64,000 bases of DNA from positions 1 to 64,000 of the forward strand of contig JBCDAU010000019.1 in the NCBI GenBank assembly GCA_039185015.1, read 5' to 3'. A model generated the notes under the pieces. That model saw only the letters and a program-made list of their open reading frames with translations, had not been told where the DNA came from and did not search any database. This document shows positions 33,680 through 42,998 of this stretch, piece by piece (the stretch's first letter is position 1; every line of letters starts with the position of its first letter). Made by a program: the position numbers and the translations under genes. This stretch comes from JBCBSZ01 sp039185015 (GTDB lineage: Bacteria; Actinomycetota; Acidimicrobiia; Acidimicrobiales; Poriferisodalaceae).

Positions 33680-35880
33680 GGCCGCTCCGGCGTGCGGTGC
33701 AGCTCGTCGCACGGCGCCTCCTCCCACTCGCCCGTTCGATCTGGAGGCGACTCCCCGCCGGCGTGCGCGAGCGGCTCGGCCCACCGTTGCTCCGCGTCCG
33801 GTTCGCGCTCGGGCTGGGGGCGAAGGCCAGACGGCTCCGCTTCGACCGCTCGGCGCTGCCCGACGTCGTCCCGGCCGGGCCGCCGCGACAGTCGCTCCCG
33901 GTCGCCCGCCGGTCCAGTGGCCCCTCGGTCTCGGTGATCGTGCCGACCCACGACGACGAGGCGTTCCTGGAGACCTGCCTCCGTTCGATCGTCGAGCAGG
34001 GTCACGAGGATCTCGAGTGCATCGTGATCGACGACCGCTCCGTCGACGGTTCCCTCGACGTCGCCCTCTCCGTGGCGTCGTCGGACCCGCGGGTCCGGAT
34101 CGCGCGCCACGAGGTCAACGCGGGTCTCGCCGCGAGCCGGAACACGGGTCTTCGCCTCGCACAGGGCCGCTACGTGTGCTTCCTCGACGCCGACGACTTC
34201 CTGTTCCAGGACTCGATCGCCCGCCGGGTCGAATCCGCAGAGGCTGCGAGCGGCGGGACGGTCGGCAGCTGGTGCGACTGGATGATCGTCCCCGAGGACG
34301 CCGGGTTGCGCACCGAACCGGGACCCGTCGAACGCCACGGCGTCGTGGAGTACGGCAAGAACCAGGGTGAGAACCAGCTGATCTCCACGAGCCCGCTGCT
34401 GCGGCTCGATATCGTCCGGTCGCTCGGCGGCTTCGACGAGCGCTTCCGCACGGCCGAGGACTTCGAGTTCTGGACCCGGCTGCTCCGCAACGGCTTCCGG
34501 CTCGAGGAGGCCGGCATGGTGGGCGTCGCCTACCGGCAGAAGCGGGTCTCGATGGTGAGCGCCGACCCGGCGGCCCACGCCCGCAACGCGATGCACGTCT
34601 ACCGCTACATGGAGCGTGAGCTCGACGACGCCGAGGTGTCGCCACTCGCCACCGACCCCGTGCGTCACCCGCTGCCCGGCATCCCCAGCCCGGTCCGACG
34701 CGCCGAGCGGCTCGTCACCTTCCTCACCTACGCCTGGCTGTCCGAGGATCCCGACCAGGTCGACGCGCTCCTGGAGATGGTCGCCCACGAGCCCGTCATC
34801 GGGTCGATCGACGTCCGCGCCGCCGCCAAACGTGCCCTCGCACGGCACAGCGTCCGAGTCGGTGGCATCCACCCGGACCGGCGGAGCGAGATCGAGCGGG
34901 AGATCGCCGACCGCGTCGAGGCGACACCGGGCCCGATGCCCGACCGTCACGCGGACGGCCTGGTGCATGCGGCCGATCCGTCGCGTGTCACCGGTGGCAC
35001 GGTCACGTCGTCGGTGGTCGTGCGACGTTCGATGCCCGATTGGCGTCCGTGGGACGTGGTGTTGGCCGGCTCGAGCCGGTTCGGTGTGCGCTCGCTCCTC
35101 GACTTCGGCGGCTCCCTCGTCGGTCGAGGCTGCTCGGTCGCCGCGCTCGAGCCGGGACTCGGCGGTGAGACCAGACGGCGAGCGCACTTCGAGGGCATCC
35201 GGCTCGTTGCCCATCCGACCGGCGCCACGCGCTTGGCGGTCACCGACGGCGCCTCGGTCGAGAGCACCAGGGCCGACGTGGTGGTCGCCCTGGGCTGCAG
35301 TCCATGGCTCGACCCCGGTCGGACGCCGATGGTGCGGCCCGATGTCGCCTACGTGCGCGCCGACTGGGAAGGGGAGCTCTGGTCGTCGACGGGCGCCGAG
35401 ATCCGTCCGATGTCCGGTGCCGACGGCGAGGACCTCGCTGCCGGCGCACCGGTCGACGGGCAGGCACTGCGGCGCCGCAGCTCCACGATCCTGGTGTTGC
35501 GGTCACCGGAGGACACCGAGGGCCCGGGCCGCGATCCGATCGTGACGGCGATCGGTGACGACTTCGAGCTGGCCTTCGGGCGGCGGCTTCGCGCGCCGGT
35601 GCGGGTCGAGTGCTCGCCGACCCGCGTCGACGTGGTCCTCCCCTTCGTGCGGGCGGTCGTCGTCGTGGGTCGGCAGGTGCCGACGGCCGCGCTGCTGGCC
35701 GGCACGCCCGTCGTGCTCCTCGGCAGTCCGGCCCCAGACCTCCCCGGCGTCGAGGCGGCCGACCTCGCGACGCTCGGTCGCGTCCTCGACCGCTCGACTC
35801 CTCGCCCCGTGAGGCCGACTCCCGCGCTCGCCGGAGCACCGGTCGTCGAGGAGCTGGTCTCGCTCCTGGGCTCCCGGTGA
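33676..35880 (+). CDS. GT2 glycosyltransferase with long C-terminal extension
   Basis: 734 aa. A basic N-terminal ~80 residues, possibly membrane-associating (RRAVQLVARRLLPLARSIWRRL), then a GT2 domain: SVSVIVPTHDDEAFLETCL near 85-103, CIVIDDRSVDGS, NAGLAASRNTGL, FLDADDFLF near 170, and GGFDERFRTAEDFEFWTRLL. The last ~330 residues have no motif I recognise but contain Rossmann-like stretches (VVLAGSSRFGVRSLLDFGGSLVGRGC) and could be a second, GT-B-like module. The start overlaps the DUF115 gene by 4 nt. Confidence 0.83.
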   Translation: MRPLRRAVQLVARRLLPLARSIWRRLPAGVRERLGPPLLRVRFALGLGAKARRLRFDRSALPDVVPAGPPRQSLPVARRSSGPSVSVIVPTHDDEAFLETCLRSIVEQGHEDLECIVIDDRSVDGSLDVALSVASSDPRVRIARHEVNAGLAASRNTGLRLAQGRYVCFLDADDFLFQDSIARRVESAEAASGGTVGSWCDWMIVPEDAGLRTEPGPVERHGVVEYGKNQGENQLISTSPLLRLDIVRSLGGFDERFRTAEDFEFWTRLLRNGFRLEEAGMVGVAYRQKRVSMVSADPAAHARNAMHVYRYMERELDDAEVSPLATDPVRHPLPGIPSPVRRAERLVTFLTYAWLSEDPDQVDALLEMVAHEPVIGSIDVRAAAKRALARHSVRVGGIHPDRRSEIEREIADRVEATPGPMPDRHADGLVHAADPSRVTGGTVTSSVVVRRSMPDWRPWDVVLAGSSRFGVRSLLDFGGSLVGRGCSVAALEPGLGGETRRRAHFEGIRLVAHPTGATRLAVTDGASVESTRADVVVALGCSPWLDPGRTPMVRPDVAYVRADWEGELWSSTGAEIRPMSGADGEDLAAGAPVDGQALRRRSSTILVLRSPEDTEGPGRDPIVTAIGDDFELAFGRRLRAPVRVECSPTRVDVVLPFVRAVVVVGRQVPTAALLAGTPVVLLGSPAPDLPGVEAADLATLGRVLDRSTPRPVRPTPALAGAPVVEELVSLLGSR

Positions 35881-35898
35881 CGCCCCGAACCGCGCCGG

Positions 35899-35904
35899 TA
35901 GGGT
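35899..35904 (+). promoter_or_regulatory. -10 box TAGGGT with short leader
   Basis: TAGGGT is followed by a ~25-nt leader containing GGAGG at 35921-35925, 10 nt before GTG 35936. This is a leadered variant of the same box. Confidence 0.5.
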
Positions 35905-35935
35905 GTCGCAGACTTCTCCTGGAGGATCGACGGCT

Positions 35936-38557
35936 GTGAGACCGGCAATCGAGCGCGCCCGGCGGCTGCTGGAGCAGGTGCGGACCGTCGCCCGTCGCGA
36001 CGGAGCTCGCGGCGTGGTCGCGGCAGGCGCACGGAAGCTCCGCGGACGTCTCGAGCGGACCCGGGCGCCGCAGCACGATGCGGTCGTCGATCCGGTGCGG
36101 ACGACGCCGGCGCCGAGCCTGATCGAGACGGTCGCCACGGCGACGGAGGTGCTCCAGGGACTCCACGCCGGCTTGGCGGAGGCGCCGGACCTCGGGCCGA
36201 CACCGCCGGTCATCGACGCGCTGGTGTCCGATGAGATCACCGTGGTCGTACCCGCCTTCCAGGCCGCCGATCACCTGGCCGACTGCCTCGAGTCCGTGCG
36301 CCGGCAGACCCACCCCCGCTGGCAGTGCCTCGTGGTGGACGACGCCAGCACCGACGCGACCGCGGCCGTCGTCAGCGCCATGTGCCGCCGCGACGAGCGC
36401 TTCACGCTGTTGCGCCACGGCGCCAACCGCGGCCTCTCGGCAGCGCGCAACACCGGCCTCGCCGCAGCGGAGACCCCGCTCGTCACCTTCCTCGACGCCG
36501 ACGATCTCCTCGTCCGGACGTCGCTCGAGCGACGGGTCGAGGCGCTCCGCTCCCAAGCGACGGTGGACGTCGCCGGTTCGTGGGGCAGCACGCCGCTCGT
36601 GCCGGTCGAGACGACGATCGCCGACGCCGACGAGCTCGACCGGCCGCACCGCGACGTGGAGGTGCACGCCACGTCACACGCGGGTGAATGCCCCTTCAAC
36701 GCCCACGCCCCGCTCCTGTGGACCGAGCTGTTGCGCGGTCTCGGCGGCTTCGACGAGTCGCTGCTCGCCGGGGCCGAGGATTGGGATCTCTGGCACCGGT
36801 TGCTCCGACACGGCTACCGCCTCGTCAACGCCGGCGGCCGCGCCGGGGTCTACCGGCAGCGGCCCGGTTCGATGGTCCGTCGAGACACCTCCGGCCACCT
36901 CGACGCCGCCGACCGCCTCCTCCGGATGGCGCGGCAGCACGTCGACACCGACCCGACGCTCGTCGTCGACCCGGCCGCGGCGCGAGGTCTCGCCGACATC
37001 GATCTGGCCGCAGCGCGGTGCCGCCGCGTCGCGCTGTACCTCGGCATCGAGCTCGGCGCTTCCGGGAGCTGGGACGCGGTCGACGATCGGTTGCTCAGTC
37101 GACTCGATGCCGTGCCGCTGGCGTCCGTGCCCGGCCTCGATCTCGTCGAGCGCGTCACGGCTGGTCTCCATCGTGGCCTCGGCCTCGGAACGGCGAAGCA
37201 CGACCTCGACGTCGATACGGTGCGTCGGGTCGACGAGGTCGCGGGACGTGCTGCAGCGATGATCGAAGCACGGCTCCGGTCGCTCGCAGCCGCGTGGTCG
37301 CCGGATGCAACGACCGCATCGGTCCGCCCTGTCCGAGACGAGCGCTCCGTGCTGCTGCTCGCCGAGACGGCCGCCGACGTCGCGGCGCTGCGAACGCTCC
37401 TCGTCGAGCTGCAGGACGCCGAGACGAGCGTCGCCGCCGTCGACCTCGATCGGATGAAGGGCGACGAGGGCTCCGTGGCGGCGTGGAGCGACGCCGGGGT
37501 CGACCTGGTCTCGTATGCCGAGGTGTGGTTCGGTCGGGTGCGGACGGGTGCCGTGGTCGCCCATCGTCCGATCGGCCCCGCTTCGGCCGAGCTCGTCGAG
37601 CTGCTGCGCAGCCGCGGTGCAGAGATCGTGGAGTGGTCCGACGGCCTCGACGGGACGCGGCTCGGCTGCAACGAGGGCGAGGCGGTCGAGATGACGGCGG
37701 CGTTCCCTGCCCGACCGAACATCGGTTCGACCCCGGCGCGGCCCCTGCCCGACCGGTTCGCCCGCCTCGGCACCGCGTTGCCGATCGAGGAAGGCACGCT
37801 CCTCGAAGCGTCTGCAGCGCGGCTCGCGGACCTCCGCGGCGCGTACGACGGTGAGACCTGCGTGATCGTCGGCAACGGGCCGTCGCTGAACGACACCGAT
37901 CTCGGCCAGCTCGCAGGCGTCCCGACCTTCGGTGTCAACGCCATCTTCCTGGCGAGCGAGCGCTTCGTCGATCCGATCACGTTCTACGTCGTCGAGGACA
38001 CGTCGGTGTTCCGTGAGAACACCGACGAGATCAAGGCCTTCGAGACGACCTACAAGTTCTTTCCCTCGAACTATCGATCGTCGTTCGACGACGCCGAGCT
38101 CGACGACACGATCTCGTTCTTCCGCATGAACGCCGGCTTCTACGGCCGCGACACGGGGACGCTGTGTCACCCCCGATTCTCGCTCGACGCCGTGCAACGG
38201 CTCTTCTGCGGGCAGAGCGTCACGATCATCAACCTGCAGCTGGCGCACTGGATGGGCTTCCACCGCGTCGTGTTGATCGGGATGGACTTCTCCTACACGA
38301 TCCCCGAAGACGTCGACCGCAAGGGAGATGTGCTGACATCGAACTCCGACGACGTCAACCACTTCCACAAGGACTACTTCGGTGTCGGCAAGACCTGGAA
38401 AGACCCCAAGCTCGACCGCGTGTTGGCGAACTACCACCTCGCAGGCCACATGTTCCGGAGCACGGGTCGTGAGATCGTGAACTCGACGGTCGGCGGCCGG
38501 CTCGAGATCTTTCCCCGACTCGATCTCGCTGATGCCGTGAACGGAGCGCCGGTGTGA
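35936..38557 (+). CDS. Bifunctional GT2-DUF115 (MptE/Maf-like) fusion
   Basis: 873 aa. A helical basic lead, then a GT2 domain from ~101 (ITVVVPAFQAADHL, VVDDASTDAT, NRGLSAARNTGL, FLDADDLLV, GGFDESLLAGAEDWDLWHRLLRHG), a middle region (~330-600) of unclear fold, and a C-terminal DUF115 domain from ~638. The latter shares with the 32807 protein the motifs CVIVGNGPSLNDTDL, FGVNAIFLA, FYVVEDTSV, IINLQLAHWMGFHRVVLIGMDFSY, DDVNHFHKDYFG and IVNSTVGGRLEIFPRL. Two putative transferase activities in one polypeptide suggest it builds a specific disaccharide unit or terminus. GTG 36-bp behind the TAGGGT box, with GGAGG at 35921. Confidence 0.83.
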   Translation: MRPAIERARRLLEQVRTVARRDGARGVVAAGARKLRGRLERTRAPQHDAVVDPVRTTPAPSLIETVATATEVLQGLHAGLAEAPDLGPTPPVIDALVSDEITVVVPAFQAADHLADCLESVRRQTHPRWQCLVVDDASTDATAAVVSAMCRRDERFTLLRHGANRGLSAARNTGLAAAETPLVTFLDADDLLVRTSLERRVEALRSQATVDVAGSWGSTPLVPVETTIADADELDRPHRDVEVHATSHAGECPFNAHAPLLWTELLRGLGGFDESLLAGAEDWDLWHRLLRHGYRLVNAGGRAGVYRQRPGSMVRRDTSGHLDAADRLLRMARQHVDTDPTLVVDPAAARGLADIDLAAARCRRVALYLGIELGASGSWDAVDDRLLSRLDAVPLASVPGLDLVERVTAGLHRGLGLGTAKHDLDVDTVRRVDEVAGRAAAMIEARLRSLAAAWSPDATTASVRPVRDERSVLLLAETAADVAALRTLLVELQDAETSVAAVDLDRMKGDEGSVAAWSDAGVDLVSYAEVWFGRVRTGAVVAHRPIGPASAELVELLRSRGAEIVEWSDGLDGTRLGCNEGEAVEMTAAFPARPNIGSTPARPLPDRFARLGTALPIEEGTLLEASAARLADLRGAYDGETCVIVGNGPSLNDTDLGQLAGVPTFGVNAIFLASERFVDPITFYVVEDTSVFRENTDEIKAFETTYKFFPSNYRSSFDDAELDDTISFFRMNAGFYGRDTGTLCHPRFSLDAVQRLFCGQSVTIINLQLAHWMGFHRVVLIGMDFSYTIPEDVDRKGDVLTSNSDDVNHFHKDYFGVGKTWKDPKLDRVLANYHLAGHMFRSTGREIVNSTVGGRLEIFPRLDLADAVNGAPV

Positions 38558-39771
38558 TCGGCCGGGCGCTGCGCTTCGGTCGGTTCCTCCTCCGACAGCA
38601 GGGGCTCGTCGGGCTGGTGATCGGCGTCGTGCTCGTCGCCGTCGGAGCGTCCGTCGGTGGGTGGTGGGCGCTCGTGTCGTTGGTCGGTGCGGCGATCATC
38701 GTCGTGGCCCTCCTGCGTCGTCTCGACGCCATCGACGCCGATCGGCGAAGGACCTCCGACGACGTGGCGTCGCTTCGCCAGAACGCCGAGGACCTCGGCG
38801 ACGCCCTGGAACGCGTCGACCGCCGCACGACCGAGATGGTGCGCGACCTCGAGCGGCTGATCGGTGACGAGGGCCCGCTCCAGGGCCTGATGCAGCAGGT
38901 CAGCGACGTCGCCGAAGGGCTGCACGAGAGTAGTGAGGCGCAGCGGCGCCAGGCCGACGCGATCATCAACCGGTTGCGCGGTGCCGAGGTACGGGTCACC
39001 GAGACGAACCGACGGATGGAGCGGCTCCTGGGCATCCAGTCGGCCGCCCACGATCGTGACCTCGACGACGGGCAGCTCCAGGAGCTGCTCGACTACTGGA
39101 ACCCGCGGCTCGGCGTGTCGGCCACGCCCCGCAGCTCCGCCTACGTCCTCCAGCGCATGCGGCAGCTCGAGGCGATGTCGGTCGGGCGGCTGGCGACCCG
39201 CTCGAGCGATGTCCTCATCCGTTGTTACGCCGCCGAGTCCGCTCGGAGCGACGACGTCGAGATCTGCGAGATCGGGACGCTCTTCGGCCTGGGCGGCCTG
39301 ATCGTCCGTGACCACATCGCCGCTCGCGCCGACCAGGTGCACCTCACCCTGATCGATCCCCTCTCCGGCTACTACGGCGAGGATCGGCTCGACCCGGCGA
39401 CGCAGCTCCCGGTGACCCGTGCGAACCTCGAACGGAACGCCCGCCTCTTCGGTGTGCCGGCCGACGAGCTGCGGATCCTCGAGGGTCTGTCGACCGATGA
39501 CGACATCCGTCGTCGCGCCGACGAGCGTCGCTACGACGTGATGATCATCGATGGTGATCACTCCTACGACGGCATACGTCTCGACTTCGAGTTGTACGCC
39601 GACATGGTCCACACGAACGGGATCCTGGTGATCGACGACTACGGCGCCGAGGAGTGGCCGGAGGTGACCCGCTACACCGACGAGGTGGTGATGCACGACG
39701 AGCGGTTCGAGCTGCTCGGCAGCGGATCCCGCACCGCGGTGTTCCGACGCCGCGACGCCGACGTCCCGTAG
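38554..39771 (+). CDS. Membrane-anchored coiled-coil SAM methyltransferase
   Basis: 405 aa. Two hydrophobic helices at ~17-33 and 38-54, then ~100 residues of heptad-rich coiled coil (RRLDAIDADRRRTSDDVASL ... RRMERLL), then a class I methyltransferase-like domain from ~185. Its motifs include VEICEIGTLFGLGGLIV, LTLIDPLSGYYG, YDVMIIDGDHSYDGIRLDFELY and ILVIDDYGAEEWPEV. The IDGDHSY motif is typical of sugar O-methyltransferases such as cephalosporin-hydroxylase-like enzymes. The rod between membrane and enzyme recalls WbdD, the coiled-coil chain-terminating methyltransferase of ABC-dependent O antigens; that role is inference. Overlaps the previous stop. Confidence 0.82.
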   Translation: MIGRALRFGRFLLRQQGLVGLVIGVVLVAVGASVGGWWALVSLVGAAIIVVALLRRLDAIDADRRRTSDDVASLRQNAEDLGDALERVDRRTTEMVRDLERLIGDEGPLQGLMQQVSDVAEGLHESSEAQRRQADAIINRLRGAEVRVTETNRRMERLLGIQSAAHDRDLDDGQLQELLDYWNPRLGVSATPRSSAYVLQRMRQLEAMSVGRLATRSSDVLIRCYAAESARSDDVEICEIGTLFGLGGLIVRDHIAARADQVHLTLIDPLSGYYGEDRLDPATQLPVTRANLERNARLFGVPADELRILEGLSTDDDIRRRADERRYDVMIIDGDHSYDGIRLDFELYADMVHTNGILVIDDYGAEEWPEVTRYTDEVVMHDERFELLGSGSRTAVFRRRDADVP

Positions 39772-39774
39772 TCG

Positions 39775-40908
39775 GTGGTCGCCCCGACACGACCGCCCTC
39801 CGAGGAGCTCTTGGCTCCCGGGGATCCCGAGATCACCGTCGTCGTCGCGTCGCATGCCGAACGCCGCTTCCTCGGCCGCTGCCTCGGCTCGATCCGATCG
39901 CAGCGCAAGGTGGAGTGGGAGTGCGTCGTCGTCGACGATGCGTCGAGCGACGGCAGCCACCGCGTCGCCCTCGATGTCGCCCAGACCGACGCACGCATCC
40001 GCGTCATCCGCCACCCGATGAACCGCGGGCTCGGCGCCGCGAGGAACACGGGCCTGATCGCCGCACGGGCACCGGCGGTCACGTTCCTCGACGCCGACGA
40101 CCATCTCCTCCCCGGCTCCCTCGCCGCCCGCGTCGTGGCGTTGCGCGAGGCCCCCGCCGATGTGATCGCCACCCACGGCAACTGGGTGTCGGTCGCCGAG
40201 CGCAGTTGGTGGCCGCTGGTTCCGCGGCGTCCTCGACGCCGACCGGACGTCTTGTTGCCCACGGCCGACCATGCGACACCGTTCATCGCGAGCGCCCCGG
40301 TCCTGCGCACGCAGCTGCTCCGAGCCATCGGCGGGTTCCGCGAGGACGTGACCACTGCCGAGGACGCGCACCTCTGGGCGTGGTGGCTCCGCCTCGCCGG
40401 TCGGAGCCAGGGCGTCCCGGTCCATGCCGTCGCCTATCGGCGACGAGGGGGGTCGATGGTGCGGCGGGACCTCCTCGCCCACGCCGAGGCCAACCGCTCG
40501 GCGATGCGCGAGCTCGACGCCCCACTCGATCTCGATCCATCCGCCGGAGTGCTCGTGCTCTCCGAGGCCGAGTACCGCGAGCAGTACGCCGCCTTGCCGC
40601 GCTTCGTCGTCGCACTGGCCGGGTTCCTGCACGCCGGGCGACCGATCCCGGCGGGTGCGCTCGACGGGTTCGATCCCGTGCTGCTCCGATTGCTCCGGCC
40701 CGAAGCGCTCGCGGCCGGAGCGGTCGCCACCTACGAAGGACGCTCGCCGCGTCGCCGTCTCCGAAGGTCGGTGCGACGACGCCTGCGAGATGAGGTCACG
40801 GACGCGGTCGGCGCGGTCGCTGCGCCACCGGTCGACGAGGAGCAGCTGGCCGATGGCGCCGCGCAGCTCCGTGAGCTTCGTCCCGGCCGGCTGTTGGGCG
40901 ACGGTTGA
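39775..40908 (+). CDS. GT2 glycosyltransferase
   Basis: 377 aa. GT-A core: ITVVVASHAERRFLGRCLGSI, CVVVDDASSDGSHRVAL, NRGLGAARNTGLIAARAP, the metal motif FLDADDHLLPGSL near 103, and an acceptor-side GGFREDVTTAEDAHLWAWWLRLAG. It resembles the GT2 domains of the two larger proteins just upstream, suggesting duplication within the cluster. A C-terminal ~90 residues is basic (RRRLRRSVRRRLRDE). GTG 39775 starts 3 nt after the coiled-coil methyltransferase stop; probably the last gene of this run. Confidence 0.85.
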   Translation: MVAPTRPPSEELLAPGDPEITVVVASHAERRFLGRCLGSIRSQRKVEWECVVVDDASSDGSHRVALDVAQTDARIRVIRHPMNRGLGAARNTGLIAARAPAVTFLDADDHLLPGSLAARVVALREAPADVIATHGNWVSVAERSWWPLVPRRPRRRPDVLLPTADHATPFIASAPVLRTQLLRAIGGFREDVTTAEDAHLWAWWLRLAGRSQGVPVHAVAYRRRGGSMVRRDLLAHAEANRSAMRELDAPLDLDPSAGVLVLSEAEYREQYAALPRFVVALAGFLHAGRPIPAGALDGFDPVLLRLLRPEALAAGAVATYEGRSPRRRLRRSVRRRLRDEVTDAVGAVAAPPVDEEQLADGAAQLRELRPGRLLGDG

Positions 40909-41260
40909 GTCGGGGGCCTCGGCGTGATCAGCGCGCCGGAGGGGTCACCGAGGCCAACTGCATCGTCGTCGACGAGCCGGTGTCGGTGTCGGTCTCCAGG
41001 ATGAGGTTGGGGGCATGGGGATCGAGCCGGCACATCGTGACCCGGAGAGGAGTCCCCAGCCGGGAGACCCGATCGACAGCAGCGAGCGGCCGTCGGTGGT
41101 CATCCGGTGGAAGACCGGATCACGCCTCGGGCGTGAGGCTCGAGGCGCAGGACGACCGTCGAGCGCATCGCGAGCCGTCGGTCGTGGCCCACGGATCGTT
41201 CTGCGGGTCGTGGTCGGTAGCATCACGTCGCGGTCGGGACTCCGTCGCGAAAGGTGCGAG
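40909..41260. other. 352-bp gap with a possible gene remnant on the minus strand
   Basis: No full gene. On the minus strand two adjacent frames read like protein but are out of register. One runs from ATG 41103 (MTTDGRSLLSIGSPGWGLL); the other ends at the TGA at 40928-40930 and includes TPLRVTMCRLDPHAPNLILE. From ATG 41035 the latter gives a 35-residue ORF. This may be the frameshifted 3' end of a lost gene. The right edge carries the TAGCAT box of the next gene. Confidence 0.25.
41218..41223 (+). promoter_or_regulatory. -10 box TAGCAT
   Basis: TAGCAT lies 37 nt before GTG 41261, which has AAAGG 7 nt upstream; a short-leader promoter. Confidence 0.35.
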
Positions 41261-42106
41261 GTGCTCAGCGATCTGTTTCGGAGAGGCCGGGCTCGGCTGT
41301 TCGGTGGTGGGTCCGGTGTGGACGTGTCCGTGGCGTCGACCCCGTTCTCGGCGTACAACTTCCTCACGACACTGTGCGTCGATCCCGGCGACCGACCATC
41401 GCTGATGCTCGACGTCGGCGCCCAGCAGGGGCAGTTCGCCCGGGTGTTCGCTCGCAACGGCTACGACGTGATCGCCTTCGAGGCGTCGCCCGTGAACTTC
41501 GACGACCTCACCGAGCGAGTCCGCACCACACCGAACATCACCCCGGTGCATCTGGCGGTGTCCGATGAGGACGCCTCGGGGGTCAAGTTCTACTTCTCGA
41601 CCGAGTACATCGGCATCAACTCGCTCAAGCGGAACAGCACCCACCTCTCCGAGACCTCCTATGCGCTGGTCGACACCGTTCGACTCGCGACGCATCTCGG
41701 AGACGACGCCGCTCGGGTCGAGGTGATCAAGACCGACATCGAGGGCGCGGATCTCCTCGCCCTGCGCGGCTTCGACTTCGAGTCCCACCACCCCGCCTTC
41801 GTCCTGAGCGAGTACGGCGGCCGGTCGGCGGCCTTCGGCTACGACATCGACGACATGGTCGAGCACATGAGGCGCTTCGGCTACGAGGCGTGGGCGACGA
41901 GCTACGACTCCGGCACGGGGAAACCGTACGCGAAGTCGACCGGTGATCAGGCCCCCGTCGAGCTCCGCTTCTTCGGTGACGTCGACGCGATCGACGAGCC
42001 GAACTGGGGTGATGTGCTCTTCTTCCGCCCCGAGTCACGGTCGCGACTGGTGCGGCACGCCGAGCTGTTCGACTTCGGGTCGGCTGCCCTCGCGGTCGGT
42101 CGCTGA
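41261..42106 (+). CDS. FkbM-family methyltransferase
   Basis: 281 aa. SAM loop LMLDVGAQQGQFARVFARNGYDVIAFEASP (near 49-77), NSLKR, and KTDIEGADLLALRGFDF, the FkbM signature. C-terminal WGDVLFFRP is also typical. O-methylation of a sugar in the island is the likely role. The start at GTG 41261 is supported by AAAGG and by loss of protein-like composition upstream. It has its own -10 box and is convergent with the next GT2 (7 bp between stops). Confidence 0.87.
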   Translation: MLSDLFRRGRARLFGGGSGVDVSVASTPFSAYNFLTTLCVDPGDRPSLMLDVGAQQGQFARVFARNGYDVIAFEASPVNFDDLTERVRTTPNITPVHLAVSDEDASGVKFYFSTEYIGINSLKRNSTHLSETSYALVDTVRLATHLGDDAARVEVIKTDIEGADLLALRGFDFESHHPAFVLSEYGGRSAAFGYDIDDMVEHMRRFGYEAWATSYDSGTGKPYAKSTGDQAPVELRFFGDVDAIDEPNWGDVLFFRPESRSRLVRHAELFDFGSAALAVGR

Positions 42107-42113
42107 TCGGCGC

Positions 42114-42956
42114 TCAGATCACGGGAGGGCGGCCGAGGCGGGTCATCCTCACGACGGTGCGCCACGAGATCGGGCGGCGGGGGCCGATCCGACCCGACCA
42201 ACCCGAGCGGAGCCCGCGGAGGTGGGCGCCGAGGGACCGCGGCGACCGCGCCCCGGTGATGGCCGTCCAGGTGGCCACGTAGCACGCGGCCAGTGGCCAG
42301 GGCAGTGACCGGTGAGCGAGCCAGACGCGGTTGCGTGCGGTCCGCTCGACGAACGCCTCGTGACGGGTCGGCGACGTCCGGGGATGTCGCACGAGCAGCG
42401 ACGGCTCGTACCTGACCCCCCACCCGGCATCGAGGAGCCGCCAGCTGAGATCGGTCTCCTCGAGGGCGTAGAAGAACGCGGCCTCGAACCCGCCGACCCC
42501 ATCGAAGGCGGCAGCTCGGACGACCACCGCTCCGCCGGGGAACGACGTCGCGGGACCGGCTTCCCCGGCGCCGAGCCGCGGCTGGTGACGCCGGGTGCGC
42601 TCCCCGTGCTCGTCGACGATGCCGAGCCCGACCGCAGCGAGGTGGTCGTCCGCCGCGAAGCGTTCGAGCGCTCCGGCCAGCACGTCGTCACCGACGAGCT
42701 CGGCGTCGTCGTCGAAGAAGAACACCAGCCCTCCGGTCGCCGCGGCAGCGCCGGCGTTGCGGCCACCGGGGATGCCGAGGTTCTCCTCCAGCTCGACCAC
42801 CACGTCGGCGTCGATCCCTGACGGGGTCGGCCCGCCGTTGCCCACCACGACCACCTCGGTGTGGACGCCGCGCTGGGCCCTGGCCGAGGCGACGGCGGCA
42901 GCCAGCTCGGCGTCCCGGTCGCCCATCGTCAGCAGCACCACGGACAGGTCGGCCAC
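42114..42956 (-). CDS. GT2 glycosyltransferase (rhamnosyltransferase-like)
   Basis: 280 aa. LSVVLLTMGDRDAELAAAVASA, VVVVGNGG, NLGIPGGRNAGAAAATGGLVFFFDDDAELVGDDVL (DDD as metal motif near 90), FPGGAVVVRAAAFDGVGGFEAAFFYALEETDLSWRLLDAGW. Resembles dTDP-rhamnosyl transferases of the WbbL type. GTG 42956 is chosen because TACCGT lies 6 nt upstream; longer starts would enter the divergent GT2 promoter. Confidence 0.88.
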   Translation of the reverse strand: MADLSVVLLTMGDRDAELAAAVASARAQRGVHTEVVVVGNGGPTPSGIDADVVVELEENLGIPGGRNAGAAAATGGLVFFFDDDAELVGDDVLAGALERFAADDHLAAVGLGIVDEHGERTRRHQPRLGAGEAGPATSFPGGAVVVRAAAFDGVGGFEAAFFYALEETDLSWRLLDAGWGVRYEPSLLVRHPRTSPTRHEAFVERTARNRVWLAHRSLPWPLAACYVATWTAITGARSPRSLGAHLRGLRSGWSGRIGPRRPISWRTVVRMTRLGRPPVI

Positions 42957-42962
42957 CGCCGC

Positions 42963-42998
42963 ACGGTAACGGTCGGCGAGGTTCCGGGCCGGTACCAT
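42963..42998. promoter_or_regulatory. Back-to-back leaderless promoters
   Basis: Minus-strand TACCGT (42968-42963) is 6 nt from GTG 42956; plus-strand TACCAT (42993-42998) is 7 nt from ATG 43006. Two divergent genes are served from a 49-bp gap. Confidence 0.55.
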
